The notes: generated from the letters alone by a model not told the origin. A DNA stretch of 39,032 nucleotides from Legionella wadsworthii DSM 21896 = ATCC 33877 (GCF_000701265.1 NZ_KL370760.1:375756-414787), one strand, 5' to 3'. Counted from the stretch's first letter, positions 1-9,239 are shown. Numbers and translations: made by a program.

Positions 1-187
1 ACTTATTGCCATCTGTCAGTTTTATAAAAGGATTCTTTCTATCTTATGTACACCCCTGCAGATAAGCCGCTGGACATTGGGCAGAGGATTAATGGTTCTA
101 TTTTAAGTAATGTGTTCAATTTTAAATGAAAACAACCTGTCACCACCTTCAGCTTATAAAAGATTTGTCTTTACCTCTTAGGCTACG

Positions 188-208
188 CCCCGCGGCTTGT
201 CCGCGGGG
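188..208. repeat. GC-rich palindromic repeat (copy 1)
   Basis: Perfect 8-bp inverted repeat CCCCGCGG/CCGCGGGG with loop cttgt. The core CCGCGG-cttgt-CCGCGG recurs at 20972-20989 as CCGCGG-acaaag-CCGCGG, which on the opposite strand is CCGCGG-ctttgt-CCGCGG. It is REP-like in position (intergenic) and shape. Confidence 0.55.
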
Positions 209-362
209 TCTTATATGTCAGTATATTCCCAAAAACCGCTAAATATTTGATAGCAGAATGAATCTAATTTAATAAAAATGTAACCGGGTCCAGAGCTTTT
301 CGTAATCTGAAAATGAAGAAATGTATTACCTTAAAAATATTGGTTAATTCCTCTATACGTGT

Positions 363-391
363 TTGAAATATTTTGGTCTATGATATATATC
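363..391 (+). promoter_or_regulatory. Putative sigma-70 promoter of the pirin gene
   Basis: TTGAAA at 363-368 is followed after 17 nt by TATATC at 386-391. An overlapping extended -10 reading, TG-a-TATATA, starts at 381. Either gives a leader of about 35-40 nt before the start codon at 433. Assigned by eye from consensus only. Confidence 0.3.
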
Positions 392-432
392 AGTGATGGA
401 CAGATTATCATGAGCTAACATGGAGTAGATTC

Positions 433-1260
433 ATGGGCGAAATTAAAGTAGAGCGGTTAATCAAAGGCCTCCTGGTACGTGAAGGTGCTGGCGTCAAATT
501 ACATCGCTACATTGGCATCGAGAGGAACAATGACTTTGAACCTTTCCTATTACTTGACTATTTCAATAGTGCTGATTCTTTAGATTATATGGCAGGTTTT
601 CCGCCGCATCCCCATCGTGGATTTGAAACCATTACTTATTTACTCGAGGGCAGCATCACGCATGAAGACAATAAGGGCCATAAAGGAGTCATTGCTGCAG
701 GAGATGTCCAATGGATGACTGCAGGCAAGGGTATTATTCATTCAGAAATGCCTTCATCTAATGGAAGATTACATGGATTACAATTATGGTTGAACTTGCC
801 TGCTGTAAAGAAAATGCAAACACCAAGCTACCAGGAAATGAAAGGTCACCAATTACCTATTGAAACAAATGCTTCGGGAGCGCAAATCAAAGTAATTGCT
901 GGTAAAACGGATAGTGGAACGGAGTCACCCATTACCGGTATTGCGACCCAACCTTTATTATTTGATATTATTTTGCCTCCTGGGGCAGTTCTGCAACAAC
1001 AAATCCCAAGTGATTACCAAGCAATCATTTTGGTAATTTCAGGAACAGTACGCATCGAAGATCAATTGGTCCAACAGGATACCTTGGCAAAACTTGGCGC
1101 AGGGAATACTTTAGATATAAAAGCTGAGACTGCGAGCCAGTGCATACTATTTGCTGCGGCAAGGCTTCATGAACCGATTACCCGGCATGGACCTTTTGTA
1201 ATGAACACTCAGGAAGAAATAATTCAAGCCATGGATGACTTTCACAACGGCAGATTCTAA
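433..1260 (+). CDS. Pirin family protein
   Basis: 275-residue bicupin of the pirin family. The N-terminal cupin carries the metal-binding signature HPHRGFETITY (about residues 58-68), then a further His at ITHED and the GKGIIHSEMP stretch near residue 101; these His/Glu residues bind Fe(II) in characterised pirins. The C-terminal cupin (about 150-265) lacks the metal motif, as is normal. Some bacterial pirins show quercetinase activity and others bind enzymes such as pyruvate dehydrogenase; nothing here decides between these roles. The start ATG follows a GGAG-like ribosome site at 422-425. It stands alone, 89 nt before the next gene. Family assignment is secure; substrate unknown. Confidence 0.9.
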   Translation: MGEIKVERLIKGLLVREGAGVKLHRYIGIERNNDFEPFLLLDYFNSADSLDYMAGFPPHPHRGFETITYLLEGSITHEDNKGHKGVIAAGDVQWMTAGKGIIHSEMPSSNGRLHGLQLWLNLPAVKKMQTPSYQEMKGHQLPIETNASGAQIKVIAGKTDSGTESPITGIATQPLLFDIILPPGAVLQQQIPSDYQAIILVISGTVRIEDQLVQQDTLAKLGAGNTLDIKAETASQCILFAAARLHEPITRHGPFVMNTQEEIIQAMDDFHNGRF

Positions 1261-1349
1261 TTATTCAACAATAAATCTGCGGATTCTCTAAAATTTGGTC
1301 TAAAATGTACTATTAGGAACAAAAAAGCATGTAAAAAGGAGTTCATGTA

Positions 1350-1703
1350 GTGCATCCTAGAAAAGAGCAATCGGCCAGAGAAATCTACAGAATTGTGGAT
1401 CAGTACTGTGAATCGAATATGCATAGTAAATACAGTTCAAGCTCGGCGATACCCATCGTTTTAGGTGTCTCAGATTCTGATGCACAAAAACTCATTCAAA
1501 AAATCATCATTGCTTTACCCGATTGTTTCTTTTATTTAGCAAAACCTGCGCGTATTAATGAAATGGTGAATTTTATTGCACAGCAATATTTGCTTTTTCA
1601 GGCGCAAGAAAATATTAAAGATGAATTATTTCCCAGCTTACTTATTAATTTTGTGAACAATTTAGTCGAAGAAATAATGCTCCGCTATTACTCATATGCT
1701 TAA
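1350..1703 (+). CDS. Small protein of unknown function
   Basis: 117 residues, not recognised. It starts with GTG behind a good AAAGGA ribosome site (1335-1340). An ATG at 1344 in the same frame is followed directly by TAG, so the GTG is the usable start. There is no signal peptide or clear membrane segment; the C-terminal half is predicted by eye to be helical and hydrophobic (FFYLAKPARINEMVNFIAQ and onwards). The next gene starts 11 nt downstream with its own ribosome site, so the two are probably one transcription unit. A Legionella-specific protein is likely, but no function is offered. Confidence 0.7.
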   Translation: MHPRKEQSAREIYRIVDQYCESNMHSKYSSSSAIPIVLGVSDSDAQKLIQKIIIALPDCFFYLAKPARINEMVNFIAQQYLLFQAQENIKDELFPSLLINFVNNLVEEIMLRYYSYA

Positions 1704-1714
1704 CCAGGTGATTT

Positions 1715-2812
1715 ATGACTAAAGAAGAGATAATGCAAGGAACGGGATTAAGTGAAGCAGATTTGAAAGCACTTTTTCTTTTTGAAAAATTAGTTCAAAA
1801 AAGCAAACCCGCTCCAAACATTATGGAAGAAGATAAAAAAAATTTGGTTTCATTTTTAGAAAAATCAATTGGCAATATGGATTTAAACAAGCAACTTCTT
1901 GAGTTAGGAAAATTGGATGAGCAGGATACAGGGATTGGTTTTTTAGTCATTCATACATTAAGAAACCTTACTTTTAAAACCAGACATTGGCATTCAGCAT
2001 CAGCAGAGAAATCTTCTCAAACCACCTTGCCACAAGTGGGAATCCGTTCGGATTTGGCAACTCTTGCCCGCGATCTTGAAGTCTTTGAGGATTCAGGTTT
2101 GATAAAACAATCCCCACTGTTAACCCAACTTGAGGGTGATGCACATAAGGCTTTAAAAGAAGGTTTTGCAAAGGGGGTGGATATTTCTTCACAAGTGATA
2201 TTTTTTGAAATTAAAGCGACAAAAGGTGAGCATATGTTTCTTCATAAACCTTATCAAAAAGATGACTTCGTTTTATCTGAATTCCTTTACAACGATGAAT
2301 ACAAAATAAGGCTGGATAAGTTAATTGAAAATGATGCGATCAAAAGTTTATTTAAAAAGAATTTAGGTGATGACTGGTTGCCGCAATTAGAAAAAAAATT
2401 TGCCATCATTCAACGTACAATTCATGATGCCCAATTAATAGGACCAATCCATCATGGGTTGATTCATCAAAATGCCGAGGCTCAAGAACAGTTTCTGGCA
2501 GAAGACAAAAGCCCTGCAACACTTATTTGTTCTCCATTCATAGGCCTTTGCACTATGGCTACAATTAAAGAACTTAATGAGCAGCTGAGACGTGAGTTAA
2601 AAGATAAAGGGGTGAAGGACATCCCGAGTACTTTATTGCAATTACCAATTAGTGACAAACTCGAAGCATTAGCCCCTGAGCACTTTATTGATGTGTTAGA
2701 TAAATGCCATGCCATAGAACGGATACCTGGGCAAGCCACAGTGACTATGAAAGAGCGTTTGAGCGACACCAAAGGTGAGGGCGATGAAGATCACCCTTCA
2801 AACCAACCCTAA
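1715..2812 (+). CDS. Unknown cytosolic protein, possible secreted substrate
   Basis: 365 residues, soluble, with no signal peptide and no family I recognise. The N-terminus (TGLSEADLKALFLFEKLVQ) is amphipathic helical. A central region around residues 95-260 is rich in charged residues, and a short CSPFIGLCTMATI segment near 272-284 is the most hydrophobic part. The C-terminal tail is polar and acidic (KGEGDEDH), loosely like the glutamate-rich tails of some Dot/Icm substrates. It follows the 117-residue gene by 11 nt and ends 2 nt from the end of the convergent S28 peptidase gene. The substrate idea is inference only. Confidence 0.7.
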   Translation: MTKEEIMQGTGLSEADLKALFLFEKLVQKSKPAPNIMEEDKKNLVSFLEKSIGNMDLNKQLLELGKLDEQDTGIGFLVIHTLRNLTFKTRHWHSASAEKSSQTTLPQVGIRSDLATLARDLEVFEDSGLIKQSPLLTQLEGDAHKALKEGFAKGVDISSQVIFFEIKATKGEHMFLHKPYQKDDFVLSEFLYNDEYKIRLDKLIENDAIKSLFKKNLGDDWLPQLEKKFAIIQRTIHDAQLIGPIHHGLIHQNAEAQEQFLAEDKSPATLICSPFIGLCTMATIKELNEQLRRELKDKGVKDIPSTLLQLPISDKLEALAPEHFIDVLDKCHAIERIPGQATVTMKERLSDTKGEGDEDHPSNQP

Positions 2813-2814
2813 CC

Positions 2815-4212
2815 TCATTCTTGGTTTAGCCACTTCGTTAATAACAGTTCCATTGCTTTACGTGCAGATTTTAAGGCGTCTGAATCAAGGCTCGATGGAT
2901 TATGTAGATCATCGCAATGCGCTGCACCTTGAATCAATTGATAATTTAATTTGGTATTCGTTGCATTTCCATTTTTTTCTGCCAAAGAGAGTGTGGACCA
3001 TGGATCATTTTCGCCATTTGTAAAATAAATATTGGAGACGAGACTATCCATTAAAGGGCCATAAAATGTGTTATTCAGCTCTGCCGTATCGGCCGGATGG
3101 TCTATGCCAAACAATCGCTCACAAATATGATGATGATACGCTAGGTTAATGAAAGAAGAACGAGTTGAAAGCGCAGGGTTTGGATGCGCATTTTGCCAAT
3201 AGCCATATTCAATACAGGATTGATAATACCATTGGCGCATTCCCAATCCATCCTGGTAATCCTTGGGATTGTCACTCATAGCGCCCTGGGGTGTCATATC
3301 TTCTGCTTTAACATGCATTTCTTGATATAACCTTTTTGCAAATTGGGCATAGCCTTCAAGAGGGGTAGGGTTTGCTGATAAACTGGTGCAAAAGGCATCA
3401 CGCATTCCGTATTGAACTGCTGCAGCACCTGTATCTGCTATCAAATAGAGAAAATCAATAGGATCGGCCACTGCCGAGGCATCAAACATGTTCTTTATTT
3501 GTAACCATTTTGTCTCATCATGTAAGCTGGCCTCTACTTCATGGACTACCTCCCTCATCTGATTGGCACATACCGGGCCTGCAACCTGGGTAACATGGGC
3601 ATCATATTCAACAAAATCCTCTTTGGCCATCACGGGTGCAGATGAGGCCAGGGCACCCACAACCAGAGAAGGAAATTTTAATCGATAATAAGCGGATAAA
3701 GAGCCAGGATAAGAGCCCCCAAATGCGACCCATTTACCCGTCCAATTATTTTCATCCTTTAAATGACGTTCGAAATAAGCCAAATCGTCCAATGCTGCTT
3801 CTGTGGTTAAAAACCTTAAGTTTTTACTGGACAAATTGTTAAAGGGGATACTTTCTCCATAATATCGATGTTCCAGTGCGACGAGTTTGGCGTGAAATTT
3901 TTGCGCGTATGTTCTAATGGCACCATTCAAGGCGCGTTTTGTACAAGCGGACTCACCGCAAAGATAGAAAAAAACTGGAGAATCATGCTTGGGACCATAT
4001 GTTTCATCAACATAGTAACGCTGGGAAAAGGTCCCCAATAATGAATCGTTATGATCGATCAATTGTTGAAAATAGGAAAGTCTTATGGTTTTTGCAGCAA
4101 TTAATGGGGTTTTTTCTTCTTGTATTTTGTGCAAATAATGCTCCACAATACCTGCATATGATGTGGATAAAGTAGAGCATAGACCTAAAAGCAACTTCCA
4201 TTTTTGAAACAT
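2815..4212 (-). CDS. Secreted S28 family serine peptidase
   Basis: Prolyl carboxypeptidase/dipeptidyl peptidase II-like enzyme (MEROPS S28), 465 residues from the chosen start. The nucleophile elbow is GGSYPG (Ser167); the Asp lies in FTNGENDPWS and the His in QGAAHCDD near the C-terminus, in the family's usual order. Residues 1-20 form a signal peptide ending in STSYA. I chose ATG 4212 because it has a TGGAA ribosome site and a proper signal peptide; a start at 4269 would add a Cys-rich stretch that overlaps the upstream gene. The stop lies 29 nt downstream of the adhesin-like gene on the same strand, so they are probably co-transcribed. S28 enzymes are best known in animals and cleave after proline; export here suggests digestion of host or environmental peptides. 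Confidence 0.88.
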   Translation of the reverse strand: MFQKWKLLLGLCSTLSTSYAGIVEHYLHKIQEEKTPLIAAKTIRLSYFQQLIDHNDSLLGTFSQRYYVDETYGPKHDSPVFFYLCGESACTKRALNGAIRTYAQKFHAKLVALEHRYYGESIPFNNLSSKNLRFLTTEAALDDLAYFERHLKDENNWTGKWVAFGGSYPGSLSAYYRLKFPSLVVGALASSAPVMAKEDFVEYDAHVTQVAGPVCANQMREVVHEVEASLHDETKWLQIKNMFDASAVADPIDFLYLIADTGAAAVQYGMRDAFCTSLSANPTPLEGYAQFAKRLYQEMHVKAEDMTPQGAMSDNPKDYQDGLGMRQWYYQSCIEYGYWQNAHPNPALSTRSSFINLAYHHHICERLFGIDHPADTAELNNTFYGPLMDSLVSNIYFTNGENDPWSTLSLAEKNGNATNTKLNYQLIQGAAHCDDLHNPSSLDSDALKSARKAMELLLTKWLNQE

Positions 4213-4241
4213 CAAGTTATTCCATAATTTATTCAACTTTT

Positions 4242-5852
4242 TTAAACCGTAGCAAACACACGAACACATCGTACATGGAGTTGGCTTAATTTAAAAAATG
4301 CTCCGGAGGTGCTCTGGTTGTTTGGAAAAAATTCCTGGTAAAACGCATTACTTGTAGCGGGAGTGTATTGTGTTGAACTCCAATATTTGTTTCCTAAAAA
4401 TTCGCTAAGAAAACCAAGACTGTATAAGTTTGTAGCAATGTTTGGCGTATTCGGGGCACACAATGCATCAGTCGCATTGGGTAGCCCAATAGTCAACTTT
4501 CCTAATTGGCAACTGGCAGGTAAATACCAAGTGCCTTCTGGCACCAAGCCACTATTATCTATGGTAATTTGATCACATAATTTAGCCGCAGTATCATTTG
4601 GTTCTTGTTCCACTATTTGCAAGGTATCGCAGGCGCCATCTGAATTACCATTACAAAAATCCGGTGGATTTGTAGAGTCTTGATTTATGCCTATAATATT
4701 ACTTAAATTTATACTCCATTCATAGTTGGAATTAATATCTGTATCGCTTACTACAGTAAAATTTAATGCAGGACTTCCTGTTACTTCATACACTAAATAA
4801 TTAAACGCGGAAAAAGCCAATGCCATTGAGGGCGGTGATGTGACATTATCGCCCGTAACTAATATTCCTCCCTGAGCCACATAGACATTGAAAAAACCTG
4901 ATGTTGTCACCGTGATGTAGCAAACTCCATTTCCGGGAATGACAGGGCAGGTCGTCGCAGTAACACCTGTCCAACTCGGAGGAAGATTGAGCATCACATT
5001 GTGCGCAGGAACAGCCGTTAGATTCGTCACTGGAATAATGACTCCAACGGAATCATCACTAGGAATCACCGCTGTGGCCGGAACAGAAAGGGTTGTCGTT
5101 GGTGGCAGGCTGACATTAATTCTGACAGTGACTGTATTGGCTGTATTTGCTCCTGAAATAGTTGCCGTCGTATTTCCTGGTAAATCATCGGGTGTGAAAG
5201 TAACCTGACAACTGGCGCCAGGTTGTAACAAAGCAGGGCAATTGCTGGAAACGATAAGATTGATAGGAGGCGTGGGCGCTACAGTTGCATGGACATTTTG
5301 CGCAGGGATGTTGCCGGTGTTGGTAACCGTCACCGATTTCGAAGGACCACCTGTAATTAAATTCACTGAAGTGGGTGTGACGCTAAGTATGGCTTGCTGT
5401 ATTGGGCATGCGACAGCTTGCATATCAAAAAAAGTTGCATTCGTGTTGGTTCCCTTTACCATAATGTTTTGCACTAAAAAAGCAATTGCCGGGGTATTGG
5501 TAATAAAGGAAATACTGCAGCTTGCCCCAGGTGCCAATGAAGGAGGACATCCATTATTTTGGATAACATACTGAGTAAAATAGCCGTTTGAGGATGATGC
5601 CTGAATGTTGTTTGCGTAGATTCTGGAGTTATTGGTAATGGTAACAGTTCCTGGAATGGGTTGGCATCGGGGTTGACTGACTTGAATGATGCAATTTTGT
5701 ATGGACTTAGAACAACTCACCCCGTTTTTTCCAGTAGAAATGGTGAGGTTTGCTTGTTCGTCTGTTTCAGGCTTATCTTGCGCCCATAACAATTGAATTG
5801 GAATTATAACAAATAGAAAGAAACAAAGATTAAGACATTTTGAGCGACGCAT
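4242..5852 (-). CDS. Exported Ig-like repeat protein with Lcl_C/DUF1566 domain
   Basis: 536 residues with a signal peptide (about 1-24, ending LLWA). Residues 35-350 hold three or four beta-rich repeats with the pattern TxxxVTNTGxxPAxNV and LxPGASCxxxFT, typical of CARDB/choice-of-anchor-type Ig-like domains. The last 120 residues carry the DUF1566 pattern: GTWYLPASCQLGKL, then KYWSSTQ, then VRCVRV. That domain is also found at the C-terminus of the Legionella collagen-like adhesin Lcl, where it binds glycans. A secreted or surface adhesin is therefore plausible. It is the promoter-proximal gene of the pair with the S28 peptidase and is divergent from the M4 protease. The domain call is good; the ligand is unknown. 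Confidence 0.8.
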   Translation of the reverse strand: MRRSKCLNLCFFLFVIIPIQLLWAQDKPETDEQANLTISTGKNGVSCSKSIQNCIIQVSQPRCQPIPGTVTITNNSRIYANNIQASSSNGYFTQYVIQNNGCPPSLAPGASCSISFITNTPAIAFLVQNIMVKGTNTNATFFDMQAVACPIQQAILSVTPTSVNLITGGPSKSVTVTNTGNIPAQNVHATVAPTPPINLIVSSNCPALLQPGASCQVTFTPDDLPGNTTATISGANTANTVTVRINVSLPPTTTLSVPATAVIPSDDSVGVIIPVTNLTAVPAHNVMLNLPPSWTGVTATTCPVIPGNGVCYITVTTSGFFNVYVAQGGILVTGDNVTSPPSMALAFSAFNYLVYEVTGSPALNFTVVSDTDINSNYEWSINLSNIIGINQDSTNPPDFCNGNSDGACDTLQIVEQEPNDTAAKLCDQITIDNSGLVPEGTWYLPASCQLGKLTIGLPNATDALCAPNTPNIATNLYSLGFLSEFLGNKYWSSTQYTPATSNAFYQEFFPNNQSTSGAFFKLSQLHVRCVRVFATV

Positions 5853-6067
5853 AAATCCATCCTTTTAAAGTCGACGCATAAATTATGCAACCTTATACAG
5901 ACCCTATCTTTTTTGCAATAGTAATCCGCTAATTTTGGCTAATCCTTTGAAAAAGATGAGATTACGTTCACAAAATACCCCAGATTTATCATCAGTGAAC
6001 AATTTACTTGTGAGTTGTTTAATTTCATGCCATTATGGTGCCATTATAAATTTTTTGAGTGATTATT

Positions 6068-7714
6068 ATGTTAAAAAAACTCTTGAGCCTATCTTTTGTT
6101 TTAGTCACTTACGATGCATCCGCAGCAACAGATTTATATTTATATCAAGCGCCCCTGAGCAGTTTGAACCAATTTTCATTCAAGCAACAAACACACGTCA
6201 GAGCGCATGCAAGCGCACCCACTGCAGAAAAAAATACCTTGCAAGCAGTCAATCAAACGCAAGAGCATGCCAAAACCATTATGAGATACCAACAATTGTA
6301 TCGGGGAATTCCAGTCGTTGGCGCCCAAGTGATGATCTCCAAAGAAGATGCCCAAGTGAATGGGCATTTATTGAAAGACATCCAATTGAATGTACAACCT
6401 GTGCTGGATGAAAAAAAGGCGCTTCAATTAGCAAAAGAATCTTGGTTCAAATTCAATCCACAAATGCCTATTTACCAAGAGTTCAGTGAATTGCAAATTA
6501 GAGCGGGTCAAAATGATGAATTGAAACTGGTTTATCAAGTTTCGTTTAAAACAACTCAAAGAGATGACAAACCGGCATGGCCATTTTTTATTGTAGATGC
6601 TCAAAGCGGGGAAATCATCAAACAATGGAATAACATTAAAAATTATTTGGATACCGGCCCTGGCGGAAATGAAAAGGTACAAGAGTATTGGTATGGAAAA
6701 GATGGTTTGCCTTTCCTTGACGTGACCCAAAAAGGCGCCCAATGCATCATGGAGATTTCCAAAGTAAAACTGGTGAATTTGGGTTCAGCCTGGGATTGGA
6801 ATGATCTGATGGCTACTCCTTTCCAGTATCCTTGCAGTAAGAATATTGAAGAGAATATCAACGGGGCTTTTTCACCAACTAACGATGCCTATTATTTTGG
6901 ACAAACCATCGTCGATATGTATCAAGATTGGTACGGCGTTCATGCCTTACAACATACGAATGGGTCACCAATGCAGTTAGTGATGCGCGTGCATTTTGGC
7001 CAGAATTATGACAATGCATTTTGGGACGGCCAGTTTATGTCTTTTGGCGATGGGAATGATTTTTATCCTTTGGTTTCACTGGATGTAGCCGGTCATGAAG
7101 TAACGCATGGCTTTACAGAGCAACATTCAGGGCTGGAGTATCATGATCAGTCTGGAGCGCTTAATGAGTCTTTATCCGATATGGCTGGCCAAGCCTCACG
7201 TGCATATCTCCTGGAAAAATATCCTCAACTCTATGCAAGACTCTATTTAGATCCCAATACGGTCACTTGGGGTATCGGGGAAACGATTGTTCGCGATTCT
7301 TTTGGAAAAGCCTTGCGTTTTATGGATTTCCCTTCATCAGATGGCAGTTCTGCAGATTGTTTGGACAAACAATTAGCTCAGAGTCATGGTGCTTATTGTG
7401 CCATTAGTTATCCCGAATTGGTTGCCTATGCAAAATCAAATATTTCCAATCCTCAAGAAAGACAAAGTTTTATTGTGCATACCGCCAGTGGAATTTTTAA
7501 TAAGGCGTTTTATTTATTAGCAAAAAATATAGGCATCAAACAAGCCTATCAAATGATGATAATTGCCAACAGCAAATATTGGACTCCGACCACCAACTTC
7601 GTTCAAGGCGCCTGTGGGGTAGTCCATGCAGCAAAAGACTTGAGTGTGGATCAAAATATGGTTAAATCGACTTTTGATCAGGTTGGTGTAAGTACTATAA
7701 ACTGTAAAGTGTAA
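6068..7714 (+). CDS. Secreted M4 zinc metalloprotease, ProA-like
   Basis: 548-residue pre-pro-enzyme of the thermolysin/pseudolysin family. Residues 1-20 are a signal peptide; an FTP/PepSY propeptide follows to about residue 195. The zinc site is HEVTH (His343, Glu344, His347) with the third ligand Glu367 in NESLSD, exactly the 24-residue spacing of thermolysin; the transition-state His is about His471 (VHTASG). Blocks such as SPTNDAYYFG, GSPMQLVMRVHFGQ and GFTEQHSGLEY match what I remember of Legionella ProA/Msp, but the propeptide and C-terminal third diverge, so it may be a paralogue. ATG 6068 is chosen over GTG 6059 because GAGTG lies 6 nt before it. Such enzymes are exported by the type II system. 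Confidence 0.9.
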   Translation: MLKKLLSLSFVLVTYDASAATDLYLYQAPLSSLNQFSFKQQTHVRAHASAPTAEKNTLQAVNQTQEHAKTIMRYQQLYRGIPVVGAQVMISKEDAQVNGHLLKDIQLNVQPVLDEKKALQLAKESWFKFNPQMPIYQEFSELQIRAGQNDELKLVYQVSFKTTQRDDKPAWPFFIVDAQSGEIIKQWNNIKNYLDTGPGGNEKVQEYWYGKDGLPFLDVTQKGAQCIMEISKVKLVNLGSAWDWNDLMATPFQYPCSKNIEENINGAFSPTNDAYYFGQTIVDMYQDWYGVHALQHTNGSPMQLVMRVHFGQNYDNAFWDGQFMSFGDGNDFYPLVSLDVAGHEVTHGFTEQHSGLEYHDQSGALNESLSDMAGQASRAYLLEKYPQLYARLYLDPNTVTWGIGETIVRDSFGKALRFMDFPSSDGSSADCLDKQLAQSHGAYCAISYPELVAYAKSNISNPQERQSFIVHTASGIFNKAFYLLAKNIGIKQAYQMMIIANSKYWTPTTNFVQGACGVVHAAKDLSVDQNMVKSTFDQVGVSTINCKV

Positions 7715-7781
7715 AAGCTTGCAATTGCCGCTAAAACTTGAATTGAATCAATATTTTCACTTCAGTGTTTCATCGCAATGG

Positions 7782-7801
7782 ATCCCCGCCTACGCGGGGA
7801 T
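7782..7801. repeat. Dispersed ATCCCCGC palindrome
   Basis: Arms ATCCCCGC (7782-7789) and GCGGGGAT (7794-7801) with a CTAC loop. This motif, usually seen as ggatccccgc..gcggggatg, is a common intergenic repeat in proteobacterial genomes. It lies about 70 nt after the M4 protease stop and may act as its terminator or RNA-stabilising end. Confidence 0.55.
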
Positions 7802-8178
7802 GGCTCAACCGCGTATTTATACATCCTCTTATCAAGAACCACTTTTCAATTCGGTTTCTTATTTTCATCATGATTTTCCCCTCGTCGGGTGACAAATTCG
7901 CAATGAGGAAACGCATTGTCTTACTGCGAAAGTAAAATCCTTTTTTGATTCGTTTTAGTATTTTTACAGAATTAATTTTATCTATGAAGGAGGAAAACAT
8001 TCGCAATGTACCAACTCATGCTCTTTCCCGCGAAGACGTGAATTCCATTCTTTGATTTACTTCAAATTTTTTCAATTCATAAAACTTTTTTATTCTCGAA
8101 AAGGTCACCCAATCAAAGATATTAATTTTTTATGTGCTCACGTAAGTCACAAAGCCTTTTTTTTGCTCTATATGTTGT

Positions 8179-8206
8179 TTGCCGGCCACTAGAAATAGTA
8201 TATAAT
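8179..8206 (+). promoter_or_regulatory. Putative promoter of the TauE/SafE permease
   Basis: TTGCCG at 8179-8184, a 16-nt spacer and a consensus TATAAT at 8201-8206. The leader would be about 32 nt. The -10 match is perfect but the -35 is modest. Confidence 0.4.
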
Positions 8207-8244
8207 TAGCAACTTTTTAAAATTCTAATAATACTAATCCTCAT

Positions 8245-9162
8245 ATGGTCATCTTTTTTATTACTCTAAGCATCTTAATATTAAGTCTGCTTTGTGTCGC
8301 AGTAATGGTTTTTAAATTCATGCGTCAACCGTCCGAATCCCTCACGATAATGCAATATGTTAAATTAGCTACAAGCGGGGTGATTGCCTTCATTGCCGAC
8401 ACACTAGGAATTGGCAGCTTTGCTGTTAATGTCGCTTTAGCTAAAATGATGGGTACCTTCAGTGATGATGAAATGCCTGCCGTTAATAATGGGGCGCAGG
8501 TGATACCAGGAACAATTGAATCTTTATTTTTTATCGGTCTGATTGATGTGGATTTAACAACGCTTCTTACCTTGGTTATGGGGACTTGTGTGGGCGGATT
8601 ACTCGGTGGTTTTGTTGTAAGCCATATGAGTAAACAAACAATCCGCTTTGCTATGGTCTGTTGTTTTGCTTTAATTATACTTCTATTAATTTCCCACCAA
8701 TTTCGATTATTGCCAGTAGGCGGTGAGCTCATGGAATTACATTCCTGGAAATTAATTATAGGCTTTTTAGCCATGGTTGTTTGCGGTGCTTTGACCTCGG
8801 TAGGCATTGGTTTGTTTGTTATGGTCCAAGGCGTGTTGTTTTTAATGAATATCTCACCAGTAGTTGCTTTTCCAATCATGACTACTGCAGGGGCAATGCA
8901 ACAGCCGCTTACTACATTAGTCTTTTTAAAACATGATAAAATTCCATTAAAGAAAACACTGATACTCAGTCTTTCAGGATGTTTGGGTGTGCTCATCACC
9001 ATACCCATTTTTATGCAGTTAACCATTACTTGGTTGCACTTACTTTTACTCTTTATTCTGATTTATAATTTTTTTGCAGTGGGAAGAACCTATTTGCAAT
9101 CCAGGCTCAAGAAAAATTATGTACAAACGCAAACACCTGCTTCACTTATGGCAGCTGAATAA
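8245..9162 (+). CDS. TauE/SafE (TSUP) family permease
   Basis: 305-residue inner-membrane protein with about eight to nine hydrophobic segments. It has the two-fold repeat of the sulfite exporter TauE/SafE family: a first half around residues 38-75 (SGVIAFIADTLGIGSFAVN) and a second around 170-225 (MVVCGALTSVGIGLFVMVQG). Members move small sulfur-containing or organic anions across the inner membrane; the substrate cannot be read from sequence. The start ATG has no strong ribosome site, but no better start exists. It is a single gene, 77 nt before darP. Confidence 0.85.
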   Translation: MVIFFITLSILILSLLCVAVMVFKFMRQPSESLTIMQYVKLATSGVIAFIADTLGIGSFAVNVALAKMMGTFSDDEMPAVNNGAQVIPGTIESLFFIGLIDVDLTTLLTLVMGTCVGGLLGGFVVSHMSKQTIRFAMVCCFALIILLLISHQFRLLPVGGELMELHSWKLIIGFLAMVVCGALTSVGIGLFVMVQGVLFLMNISPVVAFPIMTTAGAMQQPLTTLVFLKHDKIPLKKTLILSLSGCLGVLITIPIFMQLTITWLHLLLLFILIYNFFAVGRTYLQSRLKKNYVQTQTPASLMAAE

Positions 9163-9239
9163 TAATTAGTACAATACGCTTATTTGTGGACGAAGTTGTA
9201 GTAAGATGAGCGTATTTTGAAATAGAAACAGTAGATGCT

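Larger units (their letters stand above)
1..432. other. Intergenic region with a GC-rich inverted repeat
   Basis: No convincing coding sequence is visible here. The stretch is AT-rich except for a perfect hairpin at 188-208: arms CCCCGCGG (188-195) and CCGCGGGG (201-208) around a 5-nt loop. A closely related hairpin lies at 20972-20989, so this looks like a dispersed intergenic repeat that could also end transcription from a gene left of the window. The right end holds the probable pirin promoter. Confidence 0.6.
7715..8244. other. Non-coding region with a GC hairpin repeat
   Basis: 530 nt without a credible gene. A perfect 8-bp hairpin at 7782-7801 is of a type dispersed in many proteobacterial genomes. 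There are also several T-runs and a distant inverted pair CTTTGATT (8050-8057) / AATCAAAG (8111-8118). The only open frame (minus strand, 7770-8006) is read through the repeat and is not supported. The right end holds the permease promoter. Confidence 0.6.

Noticed and set aside
4213..4269. Upstream start for the S28 peptidase
   Set aside because: It would overlap the adhesin-like gene and add a Cys-rich segment before the signal peptide.
4939..5574. Plus-strand frames inside the Ig-like/Lcl_C gene
   Set aside because: Both are antisense to a gene with a signal peptide and clear repeat structure.
7770..8006. Minus-strand frame of 78 codons in the gap after the M4 protease
   Set aside because: Its N-terminal region or end derives from the dispersed ATCCCCGC hairpin repeat, and the rest is low-complexity AT-rich sequence.
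8325..9026. Long open frame (233 codons) on the minus strand inside the TauE/SafE gene
   Set aside because: It is antisense to a clear membrane protein; its composition is what the complement of hydrophobic codons gives, and it has no ribosome site or known motif.
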